This document shows, piece by piece, positions 45,221-54,386 of a stretch of DNA of 64,000 bases. The DNA lies in contig CALBSC010000038.1 in assembly GCA_937927685.1 (NCBI GenBank), positions 62,001-126,000 on the forward strand, read 5' to 3'. Position numbers and translations under genes: made by a program. The DNA is from an uncultured Burkholderiales bacterium. GTDB taxonomy: Bacteria; Pseudomonadota; Gammaproteobacteria; Burkholderiales; Burkholderiaceae_C. The first letter of the stretch is position 1. Each line of letters opens with the position of its first letter. The notes below the pieces were generated by a model that ran no database searches, had not been told where the DNA came from, and saw nothing but the letters and a program-made list of their open reading frames with translations.

Positions 45221-46038
45221 TGAGCCATTCTGTGCAAAAAATCCGTGTCAGTCCTGATTGCGAACTGGCGGTCCGAATTGACGACTATCTGTTGCCCTGG
45301 GACGTTCAACCCCCTGTGGTCATGCTTCATGGCTTGGCCGAATCCGGTGAAACCTTCCGTCGCTGGGCCCCCTACTTTGCCAGCCATCACCTGGTTGTAC
45401 GCCCAGACCTTCGGGGCTATGGCAGTTCCACCCCCATGTCAGGCGACTACAAGTACCAGTTCGCGCAACTGGGACGTGACATCATTGCGCTCTTGGACCA
45501 ACTTAAAATTGAACAGGCTTACCTGGTGGGCGCAAAAATTGGCGGCACACTGGCGTTGCACCTGGCCGCGAACTTTCCTGACCGCGTCCTCGCTGTGGCC
45601 GCTGTGGGCACACCGGCCTCGCTGACCTCATTCTCGGAGCGTGCACCCACCTGGCGGCAACAAATCCGCAACGAGGGCGTGAAAAAATGGGTCAAGGAGA
45701 CCACCGAGGGACGACTGGGCACGTCCTTGCCACCCGCCGCCATTGAATGGTGGGTTGACATGATGTCACGAACACCTGCCTCCACCCTAGAAGCCTTTTT
45801 ACAAATGGTGCCCACGGTGGATGTCATCCCCGAACTTCCGCGCGTGCAATGCCCGACCCTGGTGCTGACCACCACAGGCTCCATGCTCGGTAGCGTGGAA
45901 GCCGTAAGAAGCTGGCAATCCACCATTCCCAATTCTCGACTGGACGTGATTGACGGCGACTCCTATCACGTGGCGGCCACACACCCTGATCAATGTGCAC
46001 AGGCTGTTCGACAGTTCCTTGATACCTTGAATCATTGA
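45220..46038 (+). CDS. Atypical alpha/beta-hydrolase lacking the nucleophilic Ser
   Basis: 272 aa from the ATG at 45220. Fold markers: PPVVMLHGLAESGETFRRWAPYF, VVRPDLRGYGSS and the C-terminal His in VIDGDSYHVAATHP. The nucleophile elbow reads YLVGAKIGGTLAL, where GxSxG should occur, so Ser is replaced by Lys. The codons are GGC GCA AAA ATT GGC, confirmed on the DNA. Without Ser, ordinary ester hydrolysis is unlikely; a lyase, cofactor-free or binding function is possible. It is translationally coupled to the SDR gene. Confidence 0.9.
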   Translation: MSHSVQKIRVSPDCELAVRIDDYLLPWDVQPPVVMLHGLAESGETFRRWAPYFASHHLVVRPDLRGYGSSTPMSGDYKYQFAQLGRDIIALLDQLKIEQAYLVGAKIGGTLALHLAANFPDRVLAVAAVGTPASLTSFSERAPTWRQQIRNEGVKKWVKETTEGRLGTSLPPAAIEWWVDMMSRTPASTLEAFLQMVPTVDVIPELPRVQCPTLVLTTTGSMLGSVEAVRSWQSTIPNSRLDVIDGDSYHVAATHPDQCAQAVRQFLDTLNH

Positions 46039-46156
46039 CACCCATCGCCGTCGAACAGCGTGATTGCCTCCACGGTGAAGTCACACCAGGGCAGTGTGTG
46101 CAAGCTGGCGTTGGTCCTGACGGACAAATCCGTCTTTGCATTTTGGTTTGCACTCC

Positions 46157-47125
46157 ATGAGACAACTCTCTGTTCTGTTTGTAGCGCTCATTGGCTTGGC
46201 CAGTTCGGGATGTTTTGCGCAAGACCGTTACCCCAACAAACCCATTCGGCTCGTGATCGGCTTCTCGCCCGGCGGTGCAGCCGACTATGTCGCGCGCTCC
46301 ATGAGCGATGCGCTCGGCAAGGCGCTGGGGCAGCCTGTGGTGGTGGACAACAAACCGGGCAATGGTTCCAGCCTGGCCGCCGATATCGTGGCCAAGGCAG
46401 CGCCGGATGGCTACACCGTGCTCATTGCCAGTCCCAGCAGCATCTCGGTCAATCCAGCCCTGAACCCCCGGGTGTCGGCCAAGCCGGGCGACCTGGCGCC
46501 TGTCACGAAAATCACCACCTCGCCCCTGGTGCTGGCGGTCAATCCCACGACAGGCATTCAGTCCGTGCAGGACCTGGCCGCCCTGGCAAGCCGGGAACCG
46601 GGCAAGCTCAACTACGCCTCGTCCGGGAATGGTTCGGCGCCCCACCTGGGTGCCGCGCTGTTCACCAAGCTCACCGGCACGCACATGACGCACATTCCCT
46701 ACAAGGGAGGCTCCCTGGCTTTGCAATCCCTGATGGCCGGGGACACGCAAGTCACGTTTGGCACTGCGCCTTCGGTGCTGCCACATGCCGCGGGTGGGCG
46801 CGTGCGCGTACTGGCGGTCAGCACCCGCGAGCGCTCAGCGCTGATGCCGGACCTGCCTGGCATGCGAGAGGCCGGGCTGCCGGACTACCACCTGGAATTT
46901 TGGTACGGGATCTTTGTCCCCACAGGAACCCCTTCGCCCGTGATTCGCAAGTTGTTTGATGCCGCCGTCCTGGTGATGCAGCAGCCCGCCGTCAAAGCCG
47001 CATTGGCGCGGGAAGGGACCGAGGTAGCGCTGTCCGCCTCTCCCGAGGCATTTGAACGCTTCCTGGTCGAGGATGGGAAATTCTGGGTGAATCTGGTTCG
47101 GTCCGCCAAGGTGGCGGTGGACTGA
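46157..47125 (+). CDS. Bug-type solute-binding protein (12)
   Basis: 322 aa from the ATG at 46157. Signal peptide MRQLSVLFVALIGLASSG, with a Cys in SSGCFAQ that could act as a lipobox, though the context favours ordinary cleavage after FAQ. Motifs: YPNKPIRLVIGFSPGGAADYVARSM, VVDNKPGNGSSLAAD, PDGYTVLIASPS, ASSGNGSAPHLGAALF, THIPYKGGSLAL and MPDLPGMREAGL. It is 118 bp after the hydrolase gene and convergent with the kinase gene (48-bp gap). Confidence 0.94.
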   Translation: MRQLSVLFVALIGLASSGCFAQDRYPNKPIRLVIGFSPGGAADYVARSMSDALGKALGQPVVVDNKPGNGSSLAADIVAKAAPDGYTVLIASPSSISVNPALNPRVSAKPGDLAPVTKITTSPLVLAVNPTTGIQSVQDLAALASREPGKLNYASSGNGSAPHLGAALFTKLTGTHMTHIPYKGGSLALQSLMAGDTQVTFGTAPSVLPHAAGGRVRVLAVSTRERSALMPDLPGMREAGLPDYHLEFWYGIFVPTGTPSPVIRKLFDAAVLVMQQPAVKAALAREGTEVALSASPEAFERFLVEDGKFWVNLVRSAKVAVD

Positions 47126-47173
47126 TACAGGCCACACCACGTGCCCGCCGCACGCGGCAGCCAAGTCCCTGCT

Positions 47174-48157
47174 TCACCAGGCCAGCGACAGATCCCGCAA
47201 ACTCTCAGGTGAGCGCAACACGCGCGGGATCGCAAATGCTCTGACGCGATCCCGGTCCTGTTCGGCGGTGATGTATTCGACCGGCGATTTGCCGTCCACC
47301 CGCGCCAGCATCAAGGCAGGCAGGAGCTGGGCGCAACGCAGTTCCAGTTCTTCACGTGGCTCAAAGCTCACCGACTCGAAGTAAGCCGTCACCCAGGCCT
47401 CAAAGGCCCGTTGCAATTCGGCCCGACGATGAGGCACGGCCACGCATTTCAAGAGCAAGTGGTTGAGACAAAACGCCACATCAAAGGCCGGGTCGCCATA
47501 CCAGGCACATTCCGCATCCAGCAGCACGGGGCCAAGTGGCCCGACCAGAATGTTTTTGGGGCTGACATCGCCGTGCACCAAGGCGGTTCGGTGATGCGCT
47601 GTTTGGTGGACCAGCGCGAGCAGGTGTGATGCCAGTTCAGGATGTCGCTGAGCCGTGGCCACCAGATACGGCTCCAGGCGCAAGGCATGAAAGTTGACTC
47701 CTGTGTCAAAGCGCTGGGCCAGGTCGGACCTGTGGGCGCTGGCCTGGTGCAATTGACCCACCACGCGGCCGACCTCGCCTGCCAGCCGAGCGTCCACCTC
47801 GCCGGCCATCAGTTGCTGCTTCCAGACCGGGTGCGATGCGGGGTCCAGGTACCCCATGGCAAACATGCCGATGGATTCGTCGTGCGCCAAGGGTTGGGGC
47901 ACCGCCTGAGGCAGCACTCCCACGGCAAACTGTATCCAGGCCCATTCATAGGCATTGCGCGATACCGGGGCTTGCCAGTCGGCAGCCACCTTCAACCTGG
48001 CCAGGGCGCGTTTGACGCACAGGCTGCGCCCATCCGCCACGTCCACGCGCCAGATATCGGAGGACACCCCCCCGGTCAGCGGCGTCAGTTGCCGGGACAC
48101 ATCCTGTTTGACCAGGCCCGCCCTGTCCAGGAAGGCATCCAGTTCAGGCAGGCTCAT
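47174..48157 (-). CDS. Aminoglycoside-phosphotransferase-fold small-molecule kinase
   Basis: 327 aa. N-lobe LTPLTGGVSSDIWRVDV with the ATP Lys49 (LCVKRAL). Catalytic loop LVHGDVSPKNILVG (His195, Asp197, Asn202) and metal-binding VLLDAECAWYGDPAFDVAF (Asp214). The APH/choline-kinase/methylthioribose-kinase fold phosphorylates hydroxyls of small molecules. Its gene overlaps the enolase paralog gene by 4 bp (ATGA), so the two are made together. That argues for a metabolic kinase supplying a phosphorylated substrate to the enolase rather than for drug resistance. Confidence 0.88.
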   Translation of the reverse strand: MSLPELDAFLDRAGLVKQDVSRQLTPLTGGVSSDIWRVDVADGRSLCVKRALARLKVAADWQAPVSRNAYEWAWIQFAVGVLPQAVPQPLAHDESIGMFAMGYLDPASHPVWKQQLMAGEVDARLAGEVGRVVGQLHQASAHRSDLAQRFDTGVNFHALRLEPYLVATAQRHPELASHLLALVHQTAHHRTALVHGDVSPKNILVGPLGPVLLDAECAWYGDPAFDVAFCLNHLLLKCVAVPHRRAELQRAFEAWVTAYFESVSFEPREELELRCAQLLPALMLARVDGKSPVEYITAEQDRDRVRAFAIPRVLRSPESLRDLSLAW

Positions 48158-49446
48158 GCCTGACCCGTGAGCGCCGACAAGCCGGCGTATGGTGCGCCAC
48201 AGGCCTCCTCGATGCGCAACAGCTGGTTGTATTTGGCGACTGTGCTGGAGGTGCGCAACGAACCGATCTTGATCTGTCCCGCTCCCGTGCCCACGGCCAG
48301 GTCAGCCATGAAGGCGTCTTCCGTCTCGCCAGAGCGAGCCGACACAATCGTGGCATAGCCGGCGGCCTTGGCTTGCGCGATGAGTGCAATCGTGCCTGAC
48401 AAGGTGCCGTTCTGATTGGCTTTGACCAGCACGCCATTGGCCACGTGCGCGCGAACACCCTGCGCCAAACGGTCCGGATGGGTCGTGAACAGGTCATCAC
48501 CCACCAACTGCACCTGACGGCCCACACGGCGCGTCAGTTCAGCCCAGGCTGGCCAATCCTCTTCCCCCAAACCATCCTCGATCGATACCACGGGGTAATG
48601 GTGCACCCAGTCGGCCAGCATCTCGATCATGTCGGCGGAGGTGGCGTGCCGGCCTTCCCGCCGCAGCGCGTACCCGCCCAGCGGGTCTTGCAGCGACGTG
48701 GCCGCCACATCGATGGCAATCACGATGTCCTCGGCCGGCTTGAGGCCCGCACGTTCGATGATTCGCATCATCATGTCCAGGGCATCGCGTCCGCTGGCCA
48801 GTCCGGGACTGATGCCGCCTTCGTCGGCGAGCAAGGTGGGCAGTCCGCGCGCCTGCGCTTCCTCTGTGGCTGCATTGCGCACTCGCGACAGCAGGTGAAT
48901 GGCTTGCGCCACCGAACTGGCACGCACCGGCATGGCCAGAAAGTCCTGGACATCCATGCCCCGGCCCGCATGCAGCCCCCCGCTGAGGATGTTCACCATC
49001 GGCACGGGCATGCATAGCGCAGGATGTCCCGCAATGGACTGCACACGCTCAAACAGGGACTGTCCCAGTGCTGCGGCGCTGGCTCGCGCAGCGGCAATCG
49101 ACACCGCCAGAATCGCATTGGCGCCCAGGCGCGACAACTGTGGTGTGCCGTCCAGGCTGATCAGCGTGTGGTCCAACGCGAACTGATCCATTGCGTCCTG
49201 CCCCTTCAAGGCATTCGCCATCACGCCGTTGACGTGGCCGACCGCCTGCAGCACGGACAATCCAGCGTAGAGGTTCGGGTCACCATCCCGAAGTTCGTGA
49301 GCCTCCGCGCTGCCCGTGGAGGCCCCCGAAGGAACCGACGCGCGACCCAGTTGCCCGCCCGTCAGGATGACATCCGCCTCGACCGTCGGTCTTCCCCGAG
49401 AGTCCAGGATTTGCCGGGCGCGGACGCTTTCAATAACCAGTGTCAT
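48154..49446 (-). CDS. Enolase paralog with substituted active-site residues
   Basis: 430 aa, the length of bacterial enolase. Conserved: the SGASTG loop (40-45), His159 (GGLHAG), Glu209 (ADEGG), metal ligands Asp246, Glu290 (SIEDGL) and Asp317 (VGDDLF), the base Lys342 (LVKANQ), RSGETED (371-377) and Lys393 (GQIKIG). Changed: the Glu of QEF is Asp168, the His of the SHR motif is Ala370 (SARSGETED), and the KTG...RSxR stretch becomes KIGSLRTSST. A housekeeping enolase would keep these. It probably dehydrates a phosphorylated 2-phospho-3-hydroxy acid other than 2-phosphoglycerate, made by the coupled kinase (inference). Confidence 0.9.
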   Translation of the reverse strand: MTLVIESVRARQILDSRGRPTVEADVILTGGQLGRASVPSGASTGSAEAHELRDGDPNLYAGLSVLQAVGHVNGVMANALKGQDAMDQFALDHTLISLDGTPQLSRLGANAILAVSIAAARASAAALGQSLFERVQSIAGHPALCMPVPMVNILSGGLHAGRGMDVQDFLAMPVRASSVAQAIHLLSRVRNAATEEAQARGLPTLLADEGGISPGLASGRDALDMMMRIIERAGLKPAEDIVIAIDVAATSLQDPLGGYALRREGRHATSADMIEMLADWVHHYPVVSIEDGLGEEDWPAWAELTRRVGRQVQLVGDDLFTTHPDRLAQGVRAHVANGVLVKANQNGTLSGTIALIAQAKAAGYATIVSARSGETEDAFMADLAVGTGAGQIKIGSLRTSSTVAKYNQLLRIEEACGAPYAGLSALTGQA

Positions 49447-49577
49447 GGTGTGTGGTGGATAGGGATGATCAAAGCTCCCCTGCGTCTGGCGGTGAAGTTT
49501 GTCCCAACAACGAATTCAACGACACAATAGGCAGGCAGCCAGCGGCTTCATTGAATACCATTTTGCATCATCCCGCC

Positions 49578-51356
49578 ATGTCCACCGTGAACGCCCTCCC
49601 CCGCATGACCGACATTGACCCCAACGAACTGAACCTTCAGCGCGAAAAATCGGCGCACATTGTCAAAGCCGCACGCTCAGCCACACTGGCCAACGTCCTG
49701 GCTCCGTTGTTGTGCATTCCCATGTACCAGGACGAGGTTCAGATGTCGAACCTGGTGCTTTGGCTGATTTACATGTTCATCGCCGTTGGCGTGCGCACCT
49801 GGATCGTCTACTCGCAAGCCAACGACTCCACCGCCATTGTTGACCCCCAGCGAGACCTCCGCCGCATGACGTTTGCCGTGGGCATCGTGGGGCTGGGATG
49901 GGGACTGGGCTGGCCCCTGATGGCACCGGAACTGTCCCTGGTCAACCGCATGATTTATGTGTACATGACCACGGCCGCCATGATTTCCAGCATGTTTGCC
50001 TACAGCGTGAACCGTCAGACGTTTTATGCATTCACCCTGCCCATCATGATCCCGGCCCTGAGCACGTCGCTGTGGCCCTCCCACATTTTCCCCTGGCCCT
50101 TCTCGGTGGGTCTGGCCGCCTTGTATCTGGTGGTGTTGGGCATCGCCAAGAATTTTTCGAAGGTTTTCGAAGATTCGATCCGTCTTCGATTCCGTAACGA
50201 AAGTCTGTACGAGGAACTGGCCAGGGAACGTGACCAGTCAGTCGCGGCCAACGTGGCGAAATCCAAGTTCATCGCCCTGGCCAGCCATGATTTGCGTCAA
50301 CCGTTGCATGCCGTCAACATCAACCTGGAACTCTTCAATGTCACGCAACTCAACCCCCAACAAAGCCGGTTGTTGCAGCGTATCAAAAGCAGCATTGCCG
50401 CTCTCAATGCCATGTTTGACGGCTTGTTGAACATGAGCAAGCTGGATGCCTACATGACCAAGGAGGTTCAGCAGGACTTCCTGCTGCGCGATTTGGCGGA
50501 GTCCGTGCGGGAGATCGTTCAGCCCAAGGCCGACAACCAGGGGTTGGAGTTGTCCATTGAAGCCCCGCCCATGGTGGTACGAGGCGACAGGCTGCTGTTG
50601 CAACAGATCCTGCTGAACCTGGCGCTCAATGCCGTGCAATACACCGAGCGTGGCAGAGTCGCCATCGAGTTTTATGCCCAGGCCGATCAGCTGGCATTTC
50701 GGGTAATCGACTCTGGCGTGGGCATTTCCCTTGAAGACCAGCAGAACATTTTCAACGAGTTCTACCGATCTGACCGCACGCGCGGCGCGCACGATGGCCT
50801 GGGACTCGGCCTGACCATTGTGAAAAGGCTGTGCAACCTCATCCTTGCCCAAGTCGATGTCCAATCAATTCCCGGCGAAGGATCGGTGTTCACCATCAGC
50901 ACGCGGTGTCCTATCTCACCGGTGCTGAACGAATCCAGTTCTGTCTCCACACTGGCAGACCACACTGGGGAAGACCCTGACAGCCTGCGTGGCACATGCA
51001 TCGCCATCTTCGAGGATGATGAAACCATCCTCGAGGCCTACCGGCAAACCTTGTCGGCCCGGGGGATCCGAATCGTGGCGCTGTCCGAGTCGGAGCAGTC
51101 GTGGCAAGACCAGCTCGAATCCATCAACCGCATCGATTGCATCCTGAGCGACTACCACCTCAAACACACGACCGGCGACCTGTTGATTGAGAAATTACGC
51201 GAGAACTACAACCGGGAAATTCCGGCAGTCATCGTGACCGGGGACACTTCGCCCGATCAAATCCACGTTTTTGCTGAACTGCATGTCCGCGTCCTGCACA
51301 AACCCGTGACATTTCAGAAAATCGTGCATACGATCGAGGAAGCGATGGCGAACTGA
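49578..51356 (+). CDS. Hybrid sensor histidine kinase/response regulator, membrane-bound
   Basis: 592 aa from the ATG at 49578 (49605 also possible). Five to six hydrophobic helices lie in about residues 35-190, then a short coiled coil. The kinase core has the H box FIALASHDLRQPLHAV (His237), N box LNLALNAVQY, G boxes VIDSGVGI and GLGLGLTIVKRL. A C-terminal receiver has IAIFEDDE, phospho-acceptor Asp525 (ILSDYHL) and Lys575 (VLHKPV). No response regulator with an output domain is encoded here, so its phosphorelay partner is elsewhere. It faces the enolase/kinase genes divergently and precedes the amidase gene by 82 bp. Confidence 0.92.
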   Translation: MSTVNALPRMTDIDPNELNLQREKSAHIVKAARSATLANVLAPLLCIPMYQDEVQMSNLVLWLIYMFIAVGVRTWIVYSQANDSTAIVDPQRDLRRMTFAVGIVGLGWGLGWPLMAPELSLVNRMIYVYMTTAAMISSMFAYSVNRQTFYAFTLPIMIPALSTSLWPSHIFPWPFSVGLAALYLVVLGIAKNFSKVFEDSIRLRFRNESLYEELARERDQSVAANVAKSKFIALASHDLRQPLHAVNINLELFNVTQLNPQQSRLLQRIKSSIAALNAMFDGLLNMSKLDAYMTKEVQQDFLLRDLAESVREIVQPKADNQGLELSIEAPPMVVRGDRLLLQQILLNLALNAVQYTERGRVAIEFYAQADQLAFRVIDSGVGISLEDQQNIFNEFYRSDRTRGAHDGLGLGLTIVKRLCNLILAQVDVQSIPGEGSVFTISTRCPISPVLNESSSVSTLADHTGEDPDSLRGTCIAIFEDDETILEAYRQTLSARGIRIVALSESEQSWQDQLESINRIDCILSDYHLKHTTGDLLIEKLRENYNREIPAVIVTGDTSPDQIHVFAELHVRVLHKPVTFQKIVHTIEEAMAN

Positions 51357-51438
51357 GTCGCGACATCCCCCCCCATCGATCGGGTATCCGTTGTGCAAAC
51401 CCGCCACCCAGGTGCTCCATCCTCCAGACCCAACTCCC

Positions 51439-52884
51439 ATGACCCGCTCCATCACCGATCTCGATGCCAGCGCACTCTCCGAGCGCATTCATGCCCGTGA
51501 GGTGTCTTGTGTTGAAGTGATGCAGGCCTACCTGCAGCGCATTGATCAACTCAACCCCACGTTCAACGCAATCGTCAACCGGGCTCCCCCTGAAACCCTG
51601 ATGTCGCAGGCCCGCGAGTGCGATGCGGCGCTGGCTCGGGGCCAGTCGCGTGGCTGGTTGCATGGCATTCCACAAGCCATCAAGGACACAGGCAGTGCCA
51701 TGGGATTCCCCAGCACCCGTGGAAGCCGTGTACTGGCCAACCACATGCCCAGCCGTGACAGCATCATGACCGAACGCATGAAGGCTGCAGGCTGCATCGT
51801 CATCGGCAAAACCAATATCCCGGAACTTGGCCTGGGCTCGCACACCTTCAACACCTTGTTTGGTGCCACGGCCAATGCCTGGGACACCACGGTCAGCGCA
51901 GGCGGGTCCAGCGGCGGAGCGGCTGTGGCCCTGGCGCAGCGCATGTTGCCGGTGGCAGATGGCTCGGATTTCATGGGCAGCTTGCGCAACCCGGCGGGCT
52001 GGAACCATGTCTTTGGCATGCGCCCTTCTCAAGGCCGGGTTCCGTTTGATCCCGGCGCTGATGTTTGGGTTGACCAACTCAGCACCGAGGGTCCGATCGC
52101 CCGCACGGTGCGTGACCTCGCCCGTTTGCTGGCCACTCAGTCTGGCCATGACGCCAGGCAACCCTTGTCCATTCGGGACACGCTGGACGTGTCAAGTCTG
52201 CAGCATACGCCCGAGGCCTTGCAAGGCTTGCGCATTGGCTGGCTGGGTGATCTCAATGGGCATCTGGCCACGGAGCCCGGCATTCAGGATGTCTGCGAAG
52301 ACGCACTGCGGTTGATGCAAGCTGCCGGCGCTGTCGTGGAGCCGACTGCACTGGGTTATGACGCGTCCACCCTGTGGGAGTGCTGGCTCGTGTGGCGCCG
52401 CGCGCTGGTGGGCCCCAAGGTGGCGGCCCTGCTGCCTCTGCCCCATGCCGCTGAATGGCTCAAGCCCGAAGCCCTGTGGGAACACGACAACTCGCTCAAG
52501 ATGACTTACATGGACTTCCAGGAGGCCAGTCAACGCCGCACCCGTTTTTACCACCAGATGCTGCAACGCTTTGAAACTTGCGATGTGTTGGCGTTGCCGG
52601 CAGCGCAAGTCTGGCCCTTCCCACTCGCTGAGCGATGGCCGCAACGCATCGGAAACCGACCGATGGACACCTACCACCGCTGGATGGAGTGCACCATCTA
52701 CGCCACGCTGGCCGGACTGCCGGCGCTCAGCATGCCGGCGGGATTTCACCCACAGCGGCCCTGGCCCATGGGTATTCAGCTGATTGGCAAACCACAAGGC
52801 GACCTGGCCCTGCTCCAGGTGGCGGCCGCGTATGAGTCCATACGGGGTGAGTGGTTGTGTCAGCGGCCGGGTTCATCGGGCTGA
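51439..52884 (+). CDS. Amidase (amidase signature family)
   Basis: 481 aa from the ATG at 51439. The Ser-Ser-Lys machinery is visible: Lys in LHGIPQAIKDTG, the cis-Ser in ADGSDFMGSLRNPAGW and the nucleophilic Ser in the glycine-rich SAGGSSGGAAVALA. The usual GTDxGGSxR reads GSDFMGSLR, a mild variation. The C-terminal GLPALSMPAGF segment is typical. It hydrolyses a small amide; substrate is unknown. It is downstream of the sensor kinase gene and convergent with the amino-acid ABC importer. Confidence 0.93.
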   Translation: MTRSITDLDASALSERIHAREVSCVEVMQAYLQRIDQLNPTFNAIVNRAPPETLMSQARECDAALARGQSRGWLHGIPQAIKDTGSAMGFPSTRGSRVLANHMPSRDSIMTERMKAAGCIVIGKTNIPELGLGSHTFNTLFGATANAWDTTVSAGGSSGGAAVALAQRMLPVADGSDFMGSLRNPAGWNHVFGMRPSQGRVPFDPGADVWVDQLSTEGPIARTVRDLARLLATQSGHDARQPLSIRDTLDVSSLQHTPEALQGLRIGWLGDLNGHLATEPGIQDVCEDALRLMQAAGAVVEPTALGYDASTLWECWLVWRRALVGPKVAALLPLPHAAEWLKPEALWEHDNSLKMTYMDFQEASQRRTRFYHQMLQRFETCDVLALPAAQVWPFPLAERWPQRIGNRPMDTYHRWMECTIYATLAGLPALSMPAGFHPQRPWPMGIQLIGKPQGDLALLQVAAAYESIRGEWLCQRPGSSG

Positions 52885-52996
52885 TATGCATTCGGCAGCA
52901 TCTGTCGTCTCACAATCGGCCTGAAAACCAGGCGGCTCAAGTCCATTCAGAGTGACCAGAATGACGGTGCCGCGAGCTCCTCAGGGGATCACGAAG

Positions 52997-53749
52997 TCAT
53001 TGCAGCGCGGACAAGAACTGTTTCAACTCCGATGTCTGCGGATGCTCGAACAGCGCTTGCGGGGAACCTTGTTCGTGAACTTTTCCCTCGTGCATGAAGA
53101 TAAGGCGATCACTCACCTTTCGCGCAAACTGCATCTCGTGCGTCACCATGAGCAAGGTCATCCCGTCTCGCGCCAGCGACTCGACCACGCTCAACACCTC
53201 ACCCACCAACTCAGGGTCCAAGGCAGAGGTGATTTCATCGCACAGCAGAATGCTGGGGGACATGGCCAAGGCCCGGGCAATGGCCACACGCTGCTGTTGA
53301 CCGCCGGACAGCTGATCGGGATAGGCGTTGAATTTGTCTGCCAGCCCCACTCGCGCCAGTAACTGATACACGGATTCTTGCAGTTGCGAATCTGGAATTT
53401 TTTTGACCAGCCGCGGGGCTAGCATGATGTTCTGCCCCACACTCAGGTGAGGAAACAGATTGAAGGATTGAAAAATCATGCCGACCTGCTGCCGCAGCGC
53501 CCGCATGGCTAGAGGGTCATCGTGCAGCAAGGGCTCACCCTGAACCATCAGTCGGCCCTGCTGGAATGACTCCAGACCATTGACACATCGCAGCAAGGTG
53601 CTCTTACCCGATCCGCTTTTGCCAATGATGGCCACCACCTCGCCTGACTTGATCTGCAGATCAATACCCTTGAGCACTTCATTGGCCCCGTAGGATTTGT
53701 GTAACCCTTGAATATCGATGGCGGTGGCGAGATCAGGAGCGCTGGACAT
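52997..53749 (-). CDS. Polar amino-acid ABC transporter ATP-binding protein
   Basis: 250 aa from the ATG at 53749, overlapping the permease gene by 17 bp. Walker A AIIGKSGSGKSTLLR, signature LSGGQQQRVAIARAL, Walker B ILLCDEITSALDPELV and switch His in VTHEMQFARKV. The sequence and length match GlnQ/HisP-type ATPases. It powers the importer formed with the two permeases and the binding protein encoded upstream. Confidence 0.95.
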   Translation of the reverse strand: MSSAPDLATAIDIQGLHKSYGANEVLKGIDLQIKSGEVVAIIGKSGSGKSTLLRCVNGLESFQQGRLMVQGEPLLHDDPLAMRALRQQVGMIFQSFNLFPHLSVGQNIMLAPRLVKKIPDSQLQESVYQLLARVGLADKFNAYPDQLSGGQQQRVAIARALAMSPSILLCDEITSALDPELVGEVLSVVESLARDGMTLLMVTHEMQFARKVSDRLIFMHEGKVHEQGSPQALFEHPQTSELKQFLSALQ

Positions 53750-54386
53750 GGATTTTGCTTTCAAGAGTCCGGGCGTACAGACTGATCGGATAGCAGATCA
53801 GGAAGTACAACAGCCCCACACAGGTGTAAACCACAAAGGGCTTGAAGGTGGCGTTGGTGATCATGGTGCCGGCCTTGGTCAGTTCAACGAAGCCGATCAC
53901 CGATGCCAGTGCAGTGCCCTTCACCACTTGCACCAGAAACCCCACAGTGGGAGCAATGGCTATGCGGGCTGCTTGTGGAAAGATGACGTAGCGCAGTTGC
54001 TCCCCTAGGTTGAGCGCAAGGCTTTGGGCAGCCTCCCATTGCCCCTTGGGAATGGCTTTGACACATCCATACCAGATTTCAGTGAGAAACGCACTGCTGT
54101 AAAGCGTGAGGGAAATGGCCGCAGCGGTCCAGGCCGAGGTGTCAAACTGGAACAAGGCCAAACCGAAATACGTCAGGAACAACTGCATCAGCAACGGTGT
54201 GCCCTGGAAAATTTGCACATAGGCCGATACGGCATGGTGCACAGGGGTCCATCGTGCGGATCGAGCCACCAACAGCAGAAGTCCCACTGCACCACCGCCG
54301 ACAAAGGCAATCAGGGACAGCACCACCGTCCAGCGTGCTGCCAGCAAGAGATTTCGCATGATGTCCCATAGCGAAAAATCAACCAT
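53733..54386 (-). CDS. Amino-acid ABC transporter permease (HisM/GlnP type) 1
   Basis: 217 aa from the ATG at 54386 (a TTG at 54398 is in frame). Five hydrophobic helices, N-terminal LLLAARWTVVLSLIAFVGGGAVGLLLLV, FQGTPLLMQLFLTYFGLALF, and the ATPase-contact loop GQWEAAQSLALNLGEQLRYVIFPQAARIA. It overlaps the second permease gene by 8 bp and the ATPase gene by 17 bp, so translation is coupled. Confidence 0.94.
   Translation of the reverse strand: MVDFSLWDIMRNLLLAARWTVVLSLIAFVGGGAVGLLLLVARSARWTPVHHAVSAYVQIFQGTPLLMQLFLTYFGLALFQFDTSAWTAAAISLTLYSSAFLTEIWYGCVKAIPKGQWEAAQSLALNLGEQLRYVIFPQAARIAIAPTVGFLVQVVKGTALASVIGFVELTKAGTMITNATFKPFVVYTCVGLLYFLICYPISLYARTLESKIHVQRS

Noticed and set aside
45824..46786. 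320-residue minus-strand open frame
   Set aside because: It covers the ends of two convincing rightward genes (hydrolase and Bug) and carries no domain signature.
47174..48157. APH-fold protein as an antibiotic resistance gene
   Set aside because: It is translationally coupled to an enolase paralog, with no resistance-island features, so a metabolic kinase is more plausible.
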